Shown piece by piece: positions 6,313-13,774 of a stretch of DNA of 64,000 nt. Under the pieces are notes generated by a model. It saw nothing but the letters and a program-made list of their open reading frames with translations. It did not search any database and was not told the DNA's origin. Made by a program: the position numbers and the translations under genes. The DNA comes from Montanilutibacter psychrotolerans. Its GTDB lineage: Bacteria; Pseudomonadota; Gammaproteobacteria; Xanthomonadales; Xanthomonadaceae. Every line of letters begins with the position of its first letter. Position 1 is the stretch's first letter. The stretch is taken from positions 1-64,000 of the forward strand of contig NZ_RIBS01000002.1 in NCBI RefSeq assembly GCF_003719825.1, read 5' to 3'.

Positions 6313-8795
6313 CGTGGCGTCTCGTCGCCGCACGGCAGCGGGCCGATGCGCGGAATGGCGTTGACGGTTTCCGGGTAGTCGAAGCGGGCAACGCACGTGC
6401 CCGACGGCGTCTGCACGCGCAACCGGTTGTGCGTGCCCAGGTCTTCGATGTAGGTCTCGCCGTCGTAGCCGACGATGACGTCGGCCGCGCTGCCTTCCAC
6501 GCGCACCCGGGTGTTCAGCGGCAGCGGCTTGCCCGCGCGGTCGTGCAGCACCACCAGGGCCGCGCGAATGGGCGTGATCGCGAAGCGGACGCGCGCACCG
6601 GCGCGGTCGCTGGGCGTGGCGATCAATTCGGTGTCAGCGATGCGCATCGCTGCGGGCAGGGACATCGGGTCGATGGAGAGCTTGTTGTGCTGCCACGCAT
6701 TGAGCGGCGCCACCAGCAGCACCCCGTCGGCATCGGTGTGACCGATGGGACGATTCTCCAGCTGCACCGGAACGCCGCCGATCCCGTCGGTGGTGATCAC
6801 CGCAAACGCATCGTCGATACGACGCGACGCAAACCCGTGCCCGCCCATCCATACCAGGCCGCCGCTGGCCTGCGCGTAGCCGTGCCCGTAGCCGCCCAGG
6901 CGCGCGAGACCCAATCCGACGCGACCGTGAGCTCCCAGCCAGCCCACTTCGGCCAGGCCTCCATCTCCGCCGTCGCCGGTGTGCATCTGCACGCGCCAGC
7001 CCGCGCCACCATCGCCGGGAACCGGTCGGGTCAGATCGATGACCGTGCTGTCGCGTCCGTTGTTGCGTTGCCAGGATGTGTCGAGCCGGTGGTCGTGACC
7101 CAGCGAAACCGCGATGCTGAGGTACAGGCTGCGGTCGTTGTGGTCGTCGAGATTGCGGTTGTAGGACAGGTTGACCGACCAGTCGCGCGCGAAATTGCGC
7201 GTCCACGAAACGCCGGCATAGCGGGCAGTGGCGGGGCCCACGGTCGATGCCGCATCGGTATCGTCCTGGCGCAGGCGGACGTAGTTGATGCCGACATTGC
7301 CCAGCCATGCGGTGGTGAAGCCCGCCAGTGCGCGTTCGCTGATCTCAGGCGCACGCGGGCCGTACAGCGAGGCGATGTCGCGGTAGTCGCCGGACGTGCG
7401 CTGGCTGTCAGCGGAGACGTTGAAGTGGCCGTTGTTCCAGGCGTAGCCCAGGGTGGTCTGCGAGCCGTGTTCGCGATCCAGTCGGCTGCGCGCGTGCGAT
7501 GCGCTGAACACACCTGCGCGACCGATCAGCCACACGCCACCGAGCCCTGCGTTGCGCAGGCCACCGCCGGCTTCGGCGTGCGATTCCAGGGTCAGGTTGT
7601 CGCTGATGCCATGACGCAGGTTGCCGCTGAAGACCGGTTCGCTGGCATACGAAAACGAGCGGACGCCGTAGTCCTGCCGCACGGTGCCAGCGCTCAGCGA
7701 CCAGTCCGACAGACCCTTGGCCAACAGCTGCCGGGTGGAATAGAACGGGAAGTCGAGGTTGCGCGTGCGGCCAAACGCGTCGGTGATGACCAGGTGCGCG
7801 TTGCCCACACCGCTGATGCCCGGCACGGTGGACAACTGGAAGGGACCCACCGGCAATTCGCCGCGGTACTGGCGCACGCCGTTGACGTACAGATCCACGA
7901 CCGACGGCACCGCCACCTCGCCAAGAAACGCCGGCATTGGGGTGGTGACGCGATAGGGCTGCAGGCCGAAGTTGCGGCCGATCTGCACACCGCCCAGGCG
8001 CACCGGGCGGGTCCAGTCGAGAAAGCCGCTGAAGGTGTCGCCCACGGTCAACGTCAGCGCCGCTGCGGGAAACGACAACTCCCAGTTGCTCTGCAGGCGC
8101 ACCGTCTGGCCGCGCCAGCCGTCGTCGTCGGAACGGTAGCCGCGTGTCACGGCCGAGGTGCTGAACACACCGGGCCCGATGCCGAACGCGCGTAGTTCGC
8201 CGGTGGCGGTGAGGCCACTGTTCGACTTGTCGTGACTGGCGTACAGGTCGTAGTTGAGCAGCAGGCCGGGTGCGGTGGCGGTGATCGGCGCAGCACGCCC
8301 GTCGCGGGTGTTCAATCGCGTGGTCGGCAACGTGAGCTGCGACAGGGGCGCGTCGATGTCGATGCGCTGGTTGGCGAGGTCGTACCGGGTCTGCACGCCG
8401 GGAAGCCGATCGAGTGCGATTTCGGCGGAGAGTTCGTGGCCGGGGAGAGTGAACCCCATGCCGCGCAGGTCGCGGCTGTCGGCGAACATGCGGCCGTCAC
8501 GACGGATGAAGCGCACCAGTTGCGGCAGCCGCGTGCGGTTCAGCACCACTTCGAGGTACAGCACCTGCGCGCTCGCATGGCCGCCCGGTTGGGCCGGCGG
8601 AAGTTCCGCGGCCGCCACGCCGCCGTCGGGTGCGTGCTGCGCGGCGGCATCTTCGGCAAGCAGCGCGAGCATGGCGGCCACCAGCGTGGCCAGTCGCCTG
8701 TTGGCCGACTGCCGCGCGGTGGGTTGCGACGCACCCGGCACGCACGAGGGAATCGGCGGCGCTGTGCGCGGCCCTGCATCACCGGGCCGTCGCAT
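6309..8795 (-). CDS. Outer-membrane usher of a Csu-type chaperone-usher pilus
   Basis: An 828-residue FimD/PapC-family usher that forms the secretion pore for pilus subunits. After an N-terminal signal region ending AEDAAAQ, the protein has the N-terminal chaperone-binding domain (YLEVVLNRTRLPQLVRF), then the 24-strand barrel with usher phrases such as GYRSDDDGW and the PFPFQLSTVPGISGVG-like plug region, and C-terminal beta domains ending FDYPETVNAIPRIGPLPCGD. The ATG at 8795 overlaps the chaperone stop by 17 bp. A longer open frame exists upstream but runs antisense-style through the chaperone gene and encodes no usher sequence. The exact start is uncertain by a few codons. Confidence 0.9.
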   Translation of the reverse strand: MRRPGDAGPRTAPPIPSCVPGASQPTARQSANRRLATLVAAMLALLAEDAAAQHAPDGGVAAAELPPAQPGGHASAQVLYLEVVLNRTRLPQLVRFIRRDGRMFADSRDLRGMGFTLPGHELSAEIALDRLPGVQTRYDLANQRIDIDAPLSQLTLPTTRLNTRDGRAAPITATAPGLLLNYDLYASHDKSNSGLTATGELRAFGIGPGVFSTSAVTRGYRSDDDGWRGQTVRLQSNWELSFPAAALTLTVGDTFSGFLDWTRPVRLGGVQIGRNFGLQPYRVTTPMPAFLGEVAVPSVVDLYVNGVRQYRGELPVGPFQLSTVPGISGVGNAHLVITDAFGRTRNLDFPFYSTRQLLAKGLSDWSLSAGTVRQDYGVRSFSYASEPVFSGNLRHGISDNLTLESHAEAGGGLRNAGLGGVWLIGRAGVFSASHARSRLDREHGSQTTLGYAWNNGHFNVSADSQRTSGDYRDIASLYGPRAPEISERALAGFTTAWLGNVGINYVRLRQDDTDAASTVGPATARYAGVSWTRNFARDWSVNLSYNRNLDDHNDRSLYLSIAVSLGHDHRLDTSWQRNNGRDSTVIDLTRPVPGDGGAGWRVQMHTGDGGDGGLAEVGWLGAHGRVGLGLARLGGYGHGYAQASGGLVWMGGHGFASRRIDDAFAVITTDGIGGVPVQLENRPIGHTDADGVLLVAPLNAWQHNKLSIDPMSLPAAMRIADTELIATPSDRAGARVRFAITPIRAALVVLHDRAGKPLPLNTRVRVEGSAADVIVGYDGETYIEDLGTHNRLRVQTPSGTCVARFDYPETVNAIPRIGPLPCGDETPR

Positions 8796-9582
8796 CCAGC
8801 ACCAACGTGCGTTCGCCCGGTTCGCCGTTGATCCTTGCCTTGAACGCGCCGTCGCGCCCGGCATCGCGTTCGAGGTCGAGCGTGACCGGCAGGTTCCAGC
8901 GCATGCGCTGGCCCGGCAGCACGTAGCCCGACAATCCGGGTGCGACGGCCACGCGTTGGCCGTCGTCGCCGACGAACGCCAGGTCCGCGATCTGCGCGTG
9001 CGCATCGCCGGTGTTGTCGATCTCGATGAAGCGCGTCGGGTGGGCCCCCCCGAGCCGTGCATGCAGGGTTGCGGAGAGCTGTGCCTGGGACGCATCCGGT
9101 CGTGACACATCCGATTGAGGCCGGTTGACGGGCATCAGGAACACGGGGATCGAATAGCGCAGCGCAAGCCGCAACCCGGAGCGTGATGCGTCGTGAGCAT
9201 CGATGGGTAGTTCATCGACGATGACGCGGTAGCTGGCTTCCCGGTCGACGGGTGCCGGCCCGGTGCGCACGATGCGGACCAGCTGTCGCGCGCCAGGGGC
9301 GAGTTCGAGCATCGGTGGGCTCAGCACCACGTCGCCGGTGGCGTCGAGCCGGTCCACGCCATCGTGCTGCGTCCAACGGAAAACGCGCAATTGTGCGTGC
9401 AGCGTCTGCGCTCCGGTGTTGCTCAGCGTCAGGCCTTCGGCGGCCTGTCGTGCCTGCAGGGTGATCGTGGTCGGTGCCACCTGCAGACTCGCCGCGCGGC
9501 TGTCGTGGCCCATGGCCAGCCATGCGAGCGTTGCCAGCGCGAACACGACCAGCGGCGCCCCGGACGAGGGCCGTGTGGGCAT
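8779..9582 (-). CDS. Periplasmic pilus assembly chaperone (PapD family, CsuC-like)
   Basis: A 267-residue two-domain immunoglobulin-fold chaperone that caps pilus subunits by donor-strand complementation and hands them to the usher. The signal peptide is MPTRPSSGAPLVVFALATLAWLAM followed by ASLQVAPTTI. Family hallmarks are LTLSNTGAQTLHAQLRVFRW, the LSPPMLELAPGARQLVRIVR segment (G1 strand region) and the second-domain start ARLGGAHPTRFIEIDNTGDA. The start at 9582 is 14 bp after the stop of the major subunit gene, and the end overlaps the usher start, so all four genes form one operon read toward lower coordinates. Confidence 0.92.
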   Translation of the reverse strand: MPTRPSSGAPLVVFALATLAWLAMGHDSRAASLQVAPTTITLQARQAAEGLTLSNTGAQTLHAQLRVFRWTQHDGVDRLDATGDVVLSPPMLELAPGARQLVRIVRTGPAPVDREASYRVIVDELPIDAHDASRSGLRLALRYSIPVFLMPVNRPQSDVSRPDASQAQLSATLHARLGGAHPTRFIEIDNTGDAHAQIADLAFVGDDGQRVAVAPGLSGYVLPGQRMRWNLPVTLDLERDAGRDGAFKARINGEPGERTLVLDATAR

Positions 9583-9596
9583 CGTGATGGGCACGC

Positions 9597-10103
9597 TCAG
9601 TAGGTGACGGTTGCGGTGACGGTGTCTGAGTAACTGTCGGCAGGGAAGCCGGCGCTGGGTACCCGGCCGTACACCTGATAGGCCTGGACCGCGCCGGTGC
9701 CCGTGCCTGCCACCGTGTCGGTGCCGATGGTCTCGCCCCATATGTCGGTGCGTCCCGAGTCGGTGTAGAGCTGGTAGGGCACCAGGTCGGTACCACCGTT
9801 GATCATCGCCCGCGCGGCAACGCCGCCGCCGCCGGCGTTGAGGCCTTCGTCCAGCGAGATGGTGTAGTCCGTGCCCGGCGTGCAGTTGACGTTCAACTGG
9901 CCGGCGGCGTCGATGTTGGTGTCGGTGGACGGGTGAGTGCCGAAGGCGACGTCGGTGGCGGCCGGCGTGTTGACGGTGCAACTACTCTGGATGGTGATGG
10001 TGACGTCAAACGTGGTGGTGGCCGTCTGTGCGTGCGCAGCGGGCACGTACAGTGCGGCGGTGGCGAGCAGTACGGTGGAAAGCAACGACTGGATCCGTGT
10101 CAT
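9597..10103 (-). CDS. Spore coat U domain pilin (major subunit, CsuA/B-like)
   Basis: A 168-residue single SCPU-domain protein, probably the rod-forming pilin. The signal peptide MTRIQSLLSTVLLATAALYV ends PAAHA-QT. The mature part carries TIQSSCTVNTPAATDVAFGTH, a second Cys (VNCTPGTDYTISLDEGLN) and the C-terminal donor-strand end TVTATVTY. I chose ATG 10103 because GGAGAG lies 6 bp upstream; the ATG two codons earlier leaves no spacing to that site. It is the first gene of the pilus operon. Archaic Csu pili commonly have four or more subunits; here only one rod-type and one tip-type subunit are present. Confidence 0.9.
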   Translation of the reverse strand: MTRIQSLLSTVLLATAALYVPAAHAQTATTTFDVTITIQSSCTVNTPAATDVAFGTHPSTDTNIDAAGQLNVNCTPGTDYTISLDEGLNAGGGGVAARAMINGGTDLVPYQLYTDSGRTDIWGETIGTDTVAGTGTGAVQAYQVYGRVPSAGFPADSYSDTVTATVTY

Positions 10104-10390
10104 GTGCATCTCTCCGGCGCGAAGGACTTCCTGACGCAGGGACTGCGGGTGCGGAACCTGCGGGGCGTGCGACGACGGCTTGCCTTTCCTCGCCGACGGT
10201 TTCATTCCCACCGCTCCGTGTCAAGCAACGGCCACGGTGTTTGCGTGTTGGCAGGATAGGCGGACTGGTGTGTGCGCCGCGTGTCGTGGCCGGACAGCCC
10301 CGGCACCTCCCAGATCGACCACGCGCTGGCGTTCGCATGGGATGACAGGGAAAAATCCCCGTTTCCCAAGCGGAAGGCCGCAAGGCGCAC
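10104..10390. other. Gap upstream of the pilus operon
   Basis: This should contain the pilus operon promoter on the minus strand. I find no convincing -35/-10 pair and no operator repeat. No coding frame with a credible start or family match is seen. Confidence 0.5.
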
Positions 10391-10392
10391 TC

Positions 10393-10500
10393 GTAGGGCG
10401 TCAATAAGCGAAGCGCATTGCGCCGGATTGGTTGCCGCGGAGGTCGGATCCATCTTCGCGTTCCATCCGGCGCATTACGCCTTCGGCTAATGCGCCCTAC
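10393..10500. repeat. Family-2 REP pair, copy A
   Basis: 108 bp bounded by GTAGGGCG and CGCCCTAC. The left half is GTAGGGCGTCAATAAGCGAA, and the right half is a better-conserved inverted REP matching the element at 151-189. Confidence 0.85.
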
Positions 10501-10593
10501 GGAAAGTCCCCGGCTGGAGGGCTTTCGACCCCTCGCTGGCCGCGCGCTCGGACATTCGCGCGGCCACGGCCTGCGCTTGGACATTCAGCACTC

Positions 10594-10701
10594 GTAGGGC
10601 GTCAATAAGCGAAGCGCATTGCGCCGTATTGGTTGCCGCGGAGGTCGGATCCATCTTCGCGCCCCATCCGGCGCATTACGCCTTCGGCTAATGCGCCCTA
10701 C
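10594..10701. repeat. Family-2 REP pair, copy B
   Basis: 108 bp and nearly identical to copies A and C. Differences include GCCGTATT for GCCGGATT and GCGCCCCATCC for GCGTTCCATCC. Confidence 0.85.
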
Positions 10702-10814
10702 GGAAAGTCCCCGGCTGGAGGGCTTTCCGCCCCGTCGCCGGCCGCGCGCCCGGCCGGATCAGCGTCAGGCACCCATTCGCGCGGCCACGGCCTGCGCTTG
10801 GACAATCAGCACTC

Positions 10815-10922
10815 GTAGGGCGTCAATAAGCGAAGCGCATTGCGCCGGATTGGTTGCCGCGGAGGTCGGATCCATCTTCGCGTTCCATCCGGCGCATTAC
10901 GCCTTCGGCTAATGCGCCCTAC
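10815..10922. repeat. Family-2 REP pair, copy C
   Basis: 108 bp, closest to copy A in the REP part. It lies 63 bp after the stop codon of the nitronate monooxygenase gene, so on the minus strand it forms a long hairpin in that gene's 3' untranslated region. Confidence 0.85.
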
Positions 10923-10985
10923 GGAAAGTCCCCGGCTGGAGGGCTTTCCGCTCCGTCGCCGGCCGCGCGCCCGGCCGGATCGTCG

Positions 10986-12077
10986 TCAGGCACCCATTCG
11001 CGCGGCCACGGCCTGCGCTTGCGCCATCAGGTGCGTGATCAGCGCGGCGGCGTTTCGTTCGCGAAGCAACGGGGCGGCCTGGCCGGACCATAGCGACATC
11101 AGGTCGGGGCGGTCCTGGGCGACCGCTTCGGACTTGAAGCGACCGGTCAGCCAGTTCTGCACGGGGTAGGGGGCGAGTTCGGTCGCGTGATCGGCCAGTT
11201 CGTCCATGAGCCGGTTGCGGATGCCACGGGCGAGGCGGCCGCTGAACGCACGGGTCAGGGCGGTGTGGCGTGCGTCGCCACTGAACAGACGACGTCGATG
11301 GACGTCGCTGGCGTTGGACTCGCTGCAGGCCAGGAACGCCGTGCCGATCTGCACCGCCTGCGCGCCCAGCGCCATCGCCGCGACCAGTCCGCGGCCATCA
11401 CCGATGCCGCCGGCGGCGATCACCGGACAGTCGACCGCGTCGACCACTTGCGGCACCAGCGCGAACGTCCCCGTCAGCGACTCCTCGGCGGGGCGCAGGA
11501 ACGACACGCGGTGGCCGCCGGCCTCGAAGCCGGTGGCCACGATCATGTCGACGCCCGCCTGGGCCAGTGCAACGGCTTCGTCGGGAGTGGTTGCCGCGCC
11601 CAGCGTGGTGATGCTCAGGTCGCGGCAGCGGCGCAGCACGTCCTCGGGCGGAATGCCGAACACGAAGCTGAAAACGGCCGGCCGGGCGGCCAGCACCGCG
11701 TCGACCTGTTCGTCGAAGCGCGGCATGTACCGCGCTGGACGCTGTGGCGCGGGCACGCCGAGTTCGTCGAAGTACGGTTGCAGCAGGGCGACGTAGCGGG
11801 CGAATTGTTCGTCGTCGACGTCGGGAGCTTCGCTGTCCTCGAACGGCACCCACAGATTCAGCGCGAACGGCCCGGCGCTGCGGGCGCGGATCGCCGACGC
11901 GGTGTCGTCGATCCCCGCGGCATCGAGGTGGTGCGCACCAAACGAACCGAGCCCGCCGGCGTCGCTGACGGCCGTGGTCAGTTCAACCGACGACAGCCCG
12001 CCACCGAACGGTCCCTGCACGATCGGCAGGCGCAGCCCGAGCCGGCGCATCGCGTCCGTGGCGGGCCAGCGCTTCAC
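10986..12077 (-). CDS. Nitronate monooxygenase (2-nitropropane dioxygenase-like FMN enzyme)
   Basis: A 363-residue TIM-barrel flavoprotein of the NMO/2-NPD family that oxidises alkyl nitronates to carbonyl compounds and nitrite, a detoxification role. Signatures are LPIVQGPFGGGLSSVELTTA near the N-terminus, ATGFEAGGHRVS with the conserved His mid-protein, CPVIAAGGIGDGRGLVAAMA and LGAQAVQIGTAFLACSES for FMN phosphate binding. I place the start at a GTG whose GTGA overlaps the stop of the upstream GST gene; ATG at 12050 is an alternative nine codons in. It is co-transcribed with the GST gene and probably controlled by the divergent LysR regulator. Its last codons are duplicated in the tandem array downstream. 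Confidence 0.88.
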   Translation of the reverse strand: MKRWPATDAMRRLGLRLPIVQGPFGGGLSSVELTTAVSDAGGLGSFGAHHLDAAGIDDTASAIRARSAGPFALNLWVPFEDSEAPDVDDEQFARYVALLQPYFDELGVPAPQRPARYMPRFDEQVDAVLAARPAVFSFVFGIPPEDVLRRCRDLSITTLGAATTPDEAVALAQAGVDMIVATGFEAGGHRVSFLRPAEESLTGTFALVPQVVDAVDCPVIAAGGIGDGRGLVAAMALGAQAVQIGTAFLACSESNASDVHRRRLFSGDARHTALTRAFSGRLARGIRNRLMDELADHATELAPYPVQNWLTGRFKSEAVAQDRPDLMSLWSGQAAPLLRERNAAALITHLMAQAQAVAARMGA

Positions 12078-12697
12078 GCCGGCAGACCCTCGGCCTGCAG
12101 GGCCGCGCGCACGGCATCGCGTTCGCCGACACGCGCCAGGTAGGCGTGCAGCGACGGCAGGCCGCCCAGGTCGAGGTCGACGAACCGCGCCCAACGCGAC
12201 ACGGTGAACAGGTAGGCGTCGGCGACGGTGAACGACGCACCCGTCAGGAAGTCGTGGCCCGTGGCGGAAAGCTCGCGCAGGCGCGCGTCCAGCCACTCGT
12301 ACTTGCCGCGCAGCACGGCCACGAGGGTGCGCTTGGCCTGCGTGTCGAGCGCCGGATTGAACAGCGGCGTGTACGCCTTGTGCAGCTCGGTGCCCACGTA
12401 GTTCTGCCACTCCAACACGCGGTAGCGGGCCAGGCTGCCGACGGAGGGGATGAGGTTGCCGGCGTTGGCCTGGTCGGCAACGTACTGGGCGATCACCGCG
12501 CCTTCGGTCATGCGTTGGCCATCGCCGAACTCCAGCACCGGCACCTGGCCGCGGCTGTTGACGGCGTGGAAATCGGTACCTGTCTCGGTGGTGTGGCTGC
12601 TGGTGTCGACACGTTCGAGCGTGAACGGCAGCGCGGACTCGCGCAGGGCGATGTGGACGGCAAGCGAGCAGGCGCCGGGGGCGAAGTACAGCTTCAT
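12074..12697 (-). CDS. Glutathione S-transferase (beta-class-like)
   Basis: A 207-residue cytosolic GST that conjugates glutathione to electrophiles. The N-terminal thioredoxin-like domain starts MKLYFAPGACSLAVHIALRE, with Cys10 at the position of the beta-class catalytic cysteine. The RGQVPVLEFGDG motif with the cis-Pro and the EGAVIAQYVAD glutathione-binding helix follow. The all-helical domain includes FLTGASFTVADAYLFTV, the conserved N-capping/hydrophobic-staple segment. It shares an operon with the nitronate monooxygenase gene (GTGA overlap) and is divergent from the LysR gene with a 106-bp gap containing a palindrome. Confidence 0.92.
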   Translation of the reverse strand: MKLYFAPGACSLAVHIALRESALPFTLERVDTSSHTTETGTDFHAVNSRGQVPVLEFGDGQRMTEGAVIAQYVADQANAGNLIPSVGSLARYRVLEWQNYVGTELHKAYTPLFNPALDTQAKRTLVAVLRGKYEWLDARLRELSATGHDFLTGASFTVADAYLFTVSRWARFVDLDLGGLPSLHAYLARVGERDAVRAALQAEGLPA

Positions 12698-12776
12698 CGT
12701 CGTGACTCCAAGGAATGGGGGAGGAACGACGGTGATGCTATTGCGGTGATCTGGCGCGATAAACGTGGAATCATTC

Positions 12777-12797
12777 ACTCCACAAGTTACATGGAGT
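12777..12797. promoter_or_regulatory. Candidate LysR operator between the GST and LysR genes
   Basis: ACTCCA (12777-12782) and TGGAGT (12792-12797) form a perfect dyad with a 9-bp centre, containing the T-N11-A core typical of LysR-type sites. It overlaps the ribosome-binding GGAG of the LysR gene, which suggests autorepression as well as control of the divergent operon. Confidence 0.55.
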
Positions 12798-12803
12798 AAC
12801 AAG

Positions 12804-13718
12804 ATGGCCCGACAGTTCGACGCGCTGATGCTGGGCAGCATCGAACTGTTCTGCCTGTCCGCCGAGTTGGAGAGTTTCACCTTGGCCGCGACGCGCGCCG
12901 GGCTCACGCCGGCGGCGGTCAGCCGCTCGGTAAGCCGGCTGGAATCGCGCCTGGGTGTGCGGCTGTTCGTGCGCAGCACGCGCAAGGTCCGGCTGACCGA
13001 TGCGGGCCGTGCCTATCACGCCCAATGTCGGCCGGCGTTGAGCCAGCTGGCCGAGGCCGAGCGCGAGCTCACCGGCCAGCAACTTCGCCCGGCCGGGATC
13101 GTGCGCATCAGCGTTTCGACGCCGCTCGGACACTGCCGGCTGCTGCCGCGACTGGCGGCGTTCCGGGCGCTGTATCCGGACGTCCAGGTCGACGTGCACC
13201 TGAGCAATCGCAACATCGACTTCATCGCGGAGGGTTTCGACCTGGCAATCCGCGGGCGCACGCCACCGGACTCGGGACTGGTGGCGCGCAAGCTGGAGGA
13301 CGCGGCGCTGGTGGTGGTGGCGACGCCCGAGTATCTGGCGCGGCGCGGCACGCCACGGACGTTGGCCGATCTGGACCGCCACGACTGCATCCAGTTCGTG
13401 CTGCCCAGCAGTGGCCAGCGCGTGCCGTGGCTGTTCCGCGATGTCGATCGCGATGTCGAACTGGCCACCGAAGGCGGCGCGTGCTGCAGCGGCGATCTGC
13501 TGGCCACGGTGACCCTGGCGCGTCATGGCGCGGGGGTACTGCAGACCTACCGCTTCATCGTCGAGGATGACCTGCGCGACGGGCGGCTGGTCGAGGTGCT
13601 GAGCCCATACGGTGGACGTTCGCGACCCTTCTCGCTGATCTACCCCGGCAGCCGGCACATGCCACTGCGGGTGCGGGTGCTGGTCGACTTCCTGATGGCG
13701 CAGTGGGGCGCGGGCTGA
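12804..13718 (+). CDS. LysR-family transcriptional regulator
   Basis: A 304-residue LTTR. The winged helix-turn-helix occupies about residues 8-65 (LFCLSAELESFTLAATRAGL, then TPAAVSRSVSRLESRLGVRLF), and the effector domain starts near residue 90 (GIVRISVSTPLGHCRLLPRL). The start at ATG 12804 has GGAG 7 bp upstream; an upstream GTG would add 13 unrelated residues. Sequence is closest in style to the CrgA/DsdC-like LTTRs that control neighbouring detoxification enzymes. It diverges from the GST-nitronate monooxygenase operon, the usual LysR layout, so those genes are its likely targets. The inducer is unknown. Confidence 0.92.
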   Translation: MARQFDALMLGSIELFCLSAELESFTLAATRAGLTPAAVSRSVSRLESRLGVRLFVRSTRKVRLTDAGRAYHAQCRPALSQLAEAERELTGQQLRPAGIVRISVSTPLGHCRLLPRLAAFRALYPDVQVDVHLSNRNIDFIAEGFDLAIRGRTPPDSGLVARKLEDAALVVVATPEYLARRGTPRTLADLDRHDCIQFVLPSSGQRVPWLFRDVDRDVELATEGGACCSGDLLATVTLARHGAGVLQTYRFIVEDDLRDGRLVEVLSPYGGRSRPFSLIYPGSRHMPLRVRVLVDFLMAQWGAG

Positions 13719-13774
13719 GCAGTGCCATGCCGCGCGATCGACGCGCGCGGCGGCGTAACGCGCGGGGCGTCGCG

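Larger units (their letters stand above)
10391..11021. repeat. Tandem array, 221-bp unit = family-2 REP pair plus copied 3' end of the neighbouring gene
   Basis: Three units begin TCGTAGGGCG at 10391, 10592 and 10813. Each contains a 108-bp REP pair, a shared GGAAAGTCCCCGGCTGGAGG spacer, and then ATTCGCGCGGCCACGGCCTG (at 10554, 10775, 10996). The last is the genuine 3' coding end of the nitronate monooxygenase gene in unit 3 and a non-coding copy in units 1 and 2. The gene-end copies are spaced exactly 221 bp; unit 1 has a 20-bp internal deletion. Confidence 0.9.

Noticed and set aside
6192-8195. Long plus-strand open frame (~667 codons) across the pilus usher
   Set aside because: It is antisense to the usher, Arg/Ala/His-rich and has no family motif; such mirror frames are common in high-GC DNA.
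8796-9110. N-terminal extension of the usher by ~105 codons
   Set aside because: This part overlaps the chaperone gene in another frame and encodes no signal peptide or usher sequence.
10391-11021. CRISPR array
   Set aside because: Units are 221 bp, nearly identical throughout and contain gene ends; there are no unique spacers and no cas genes.
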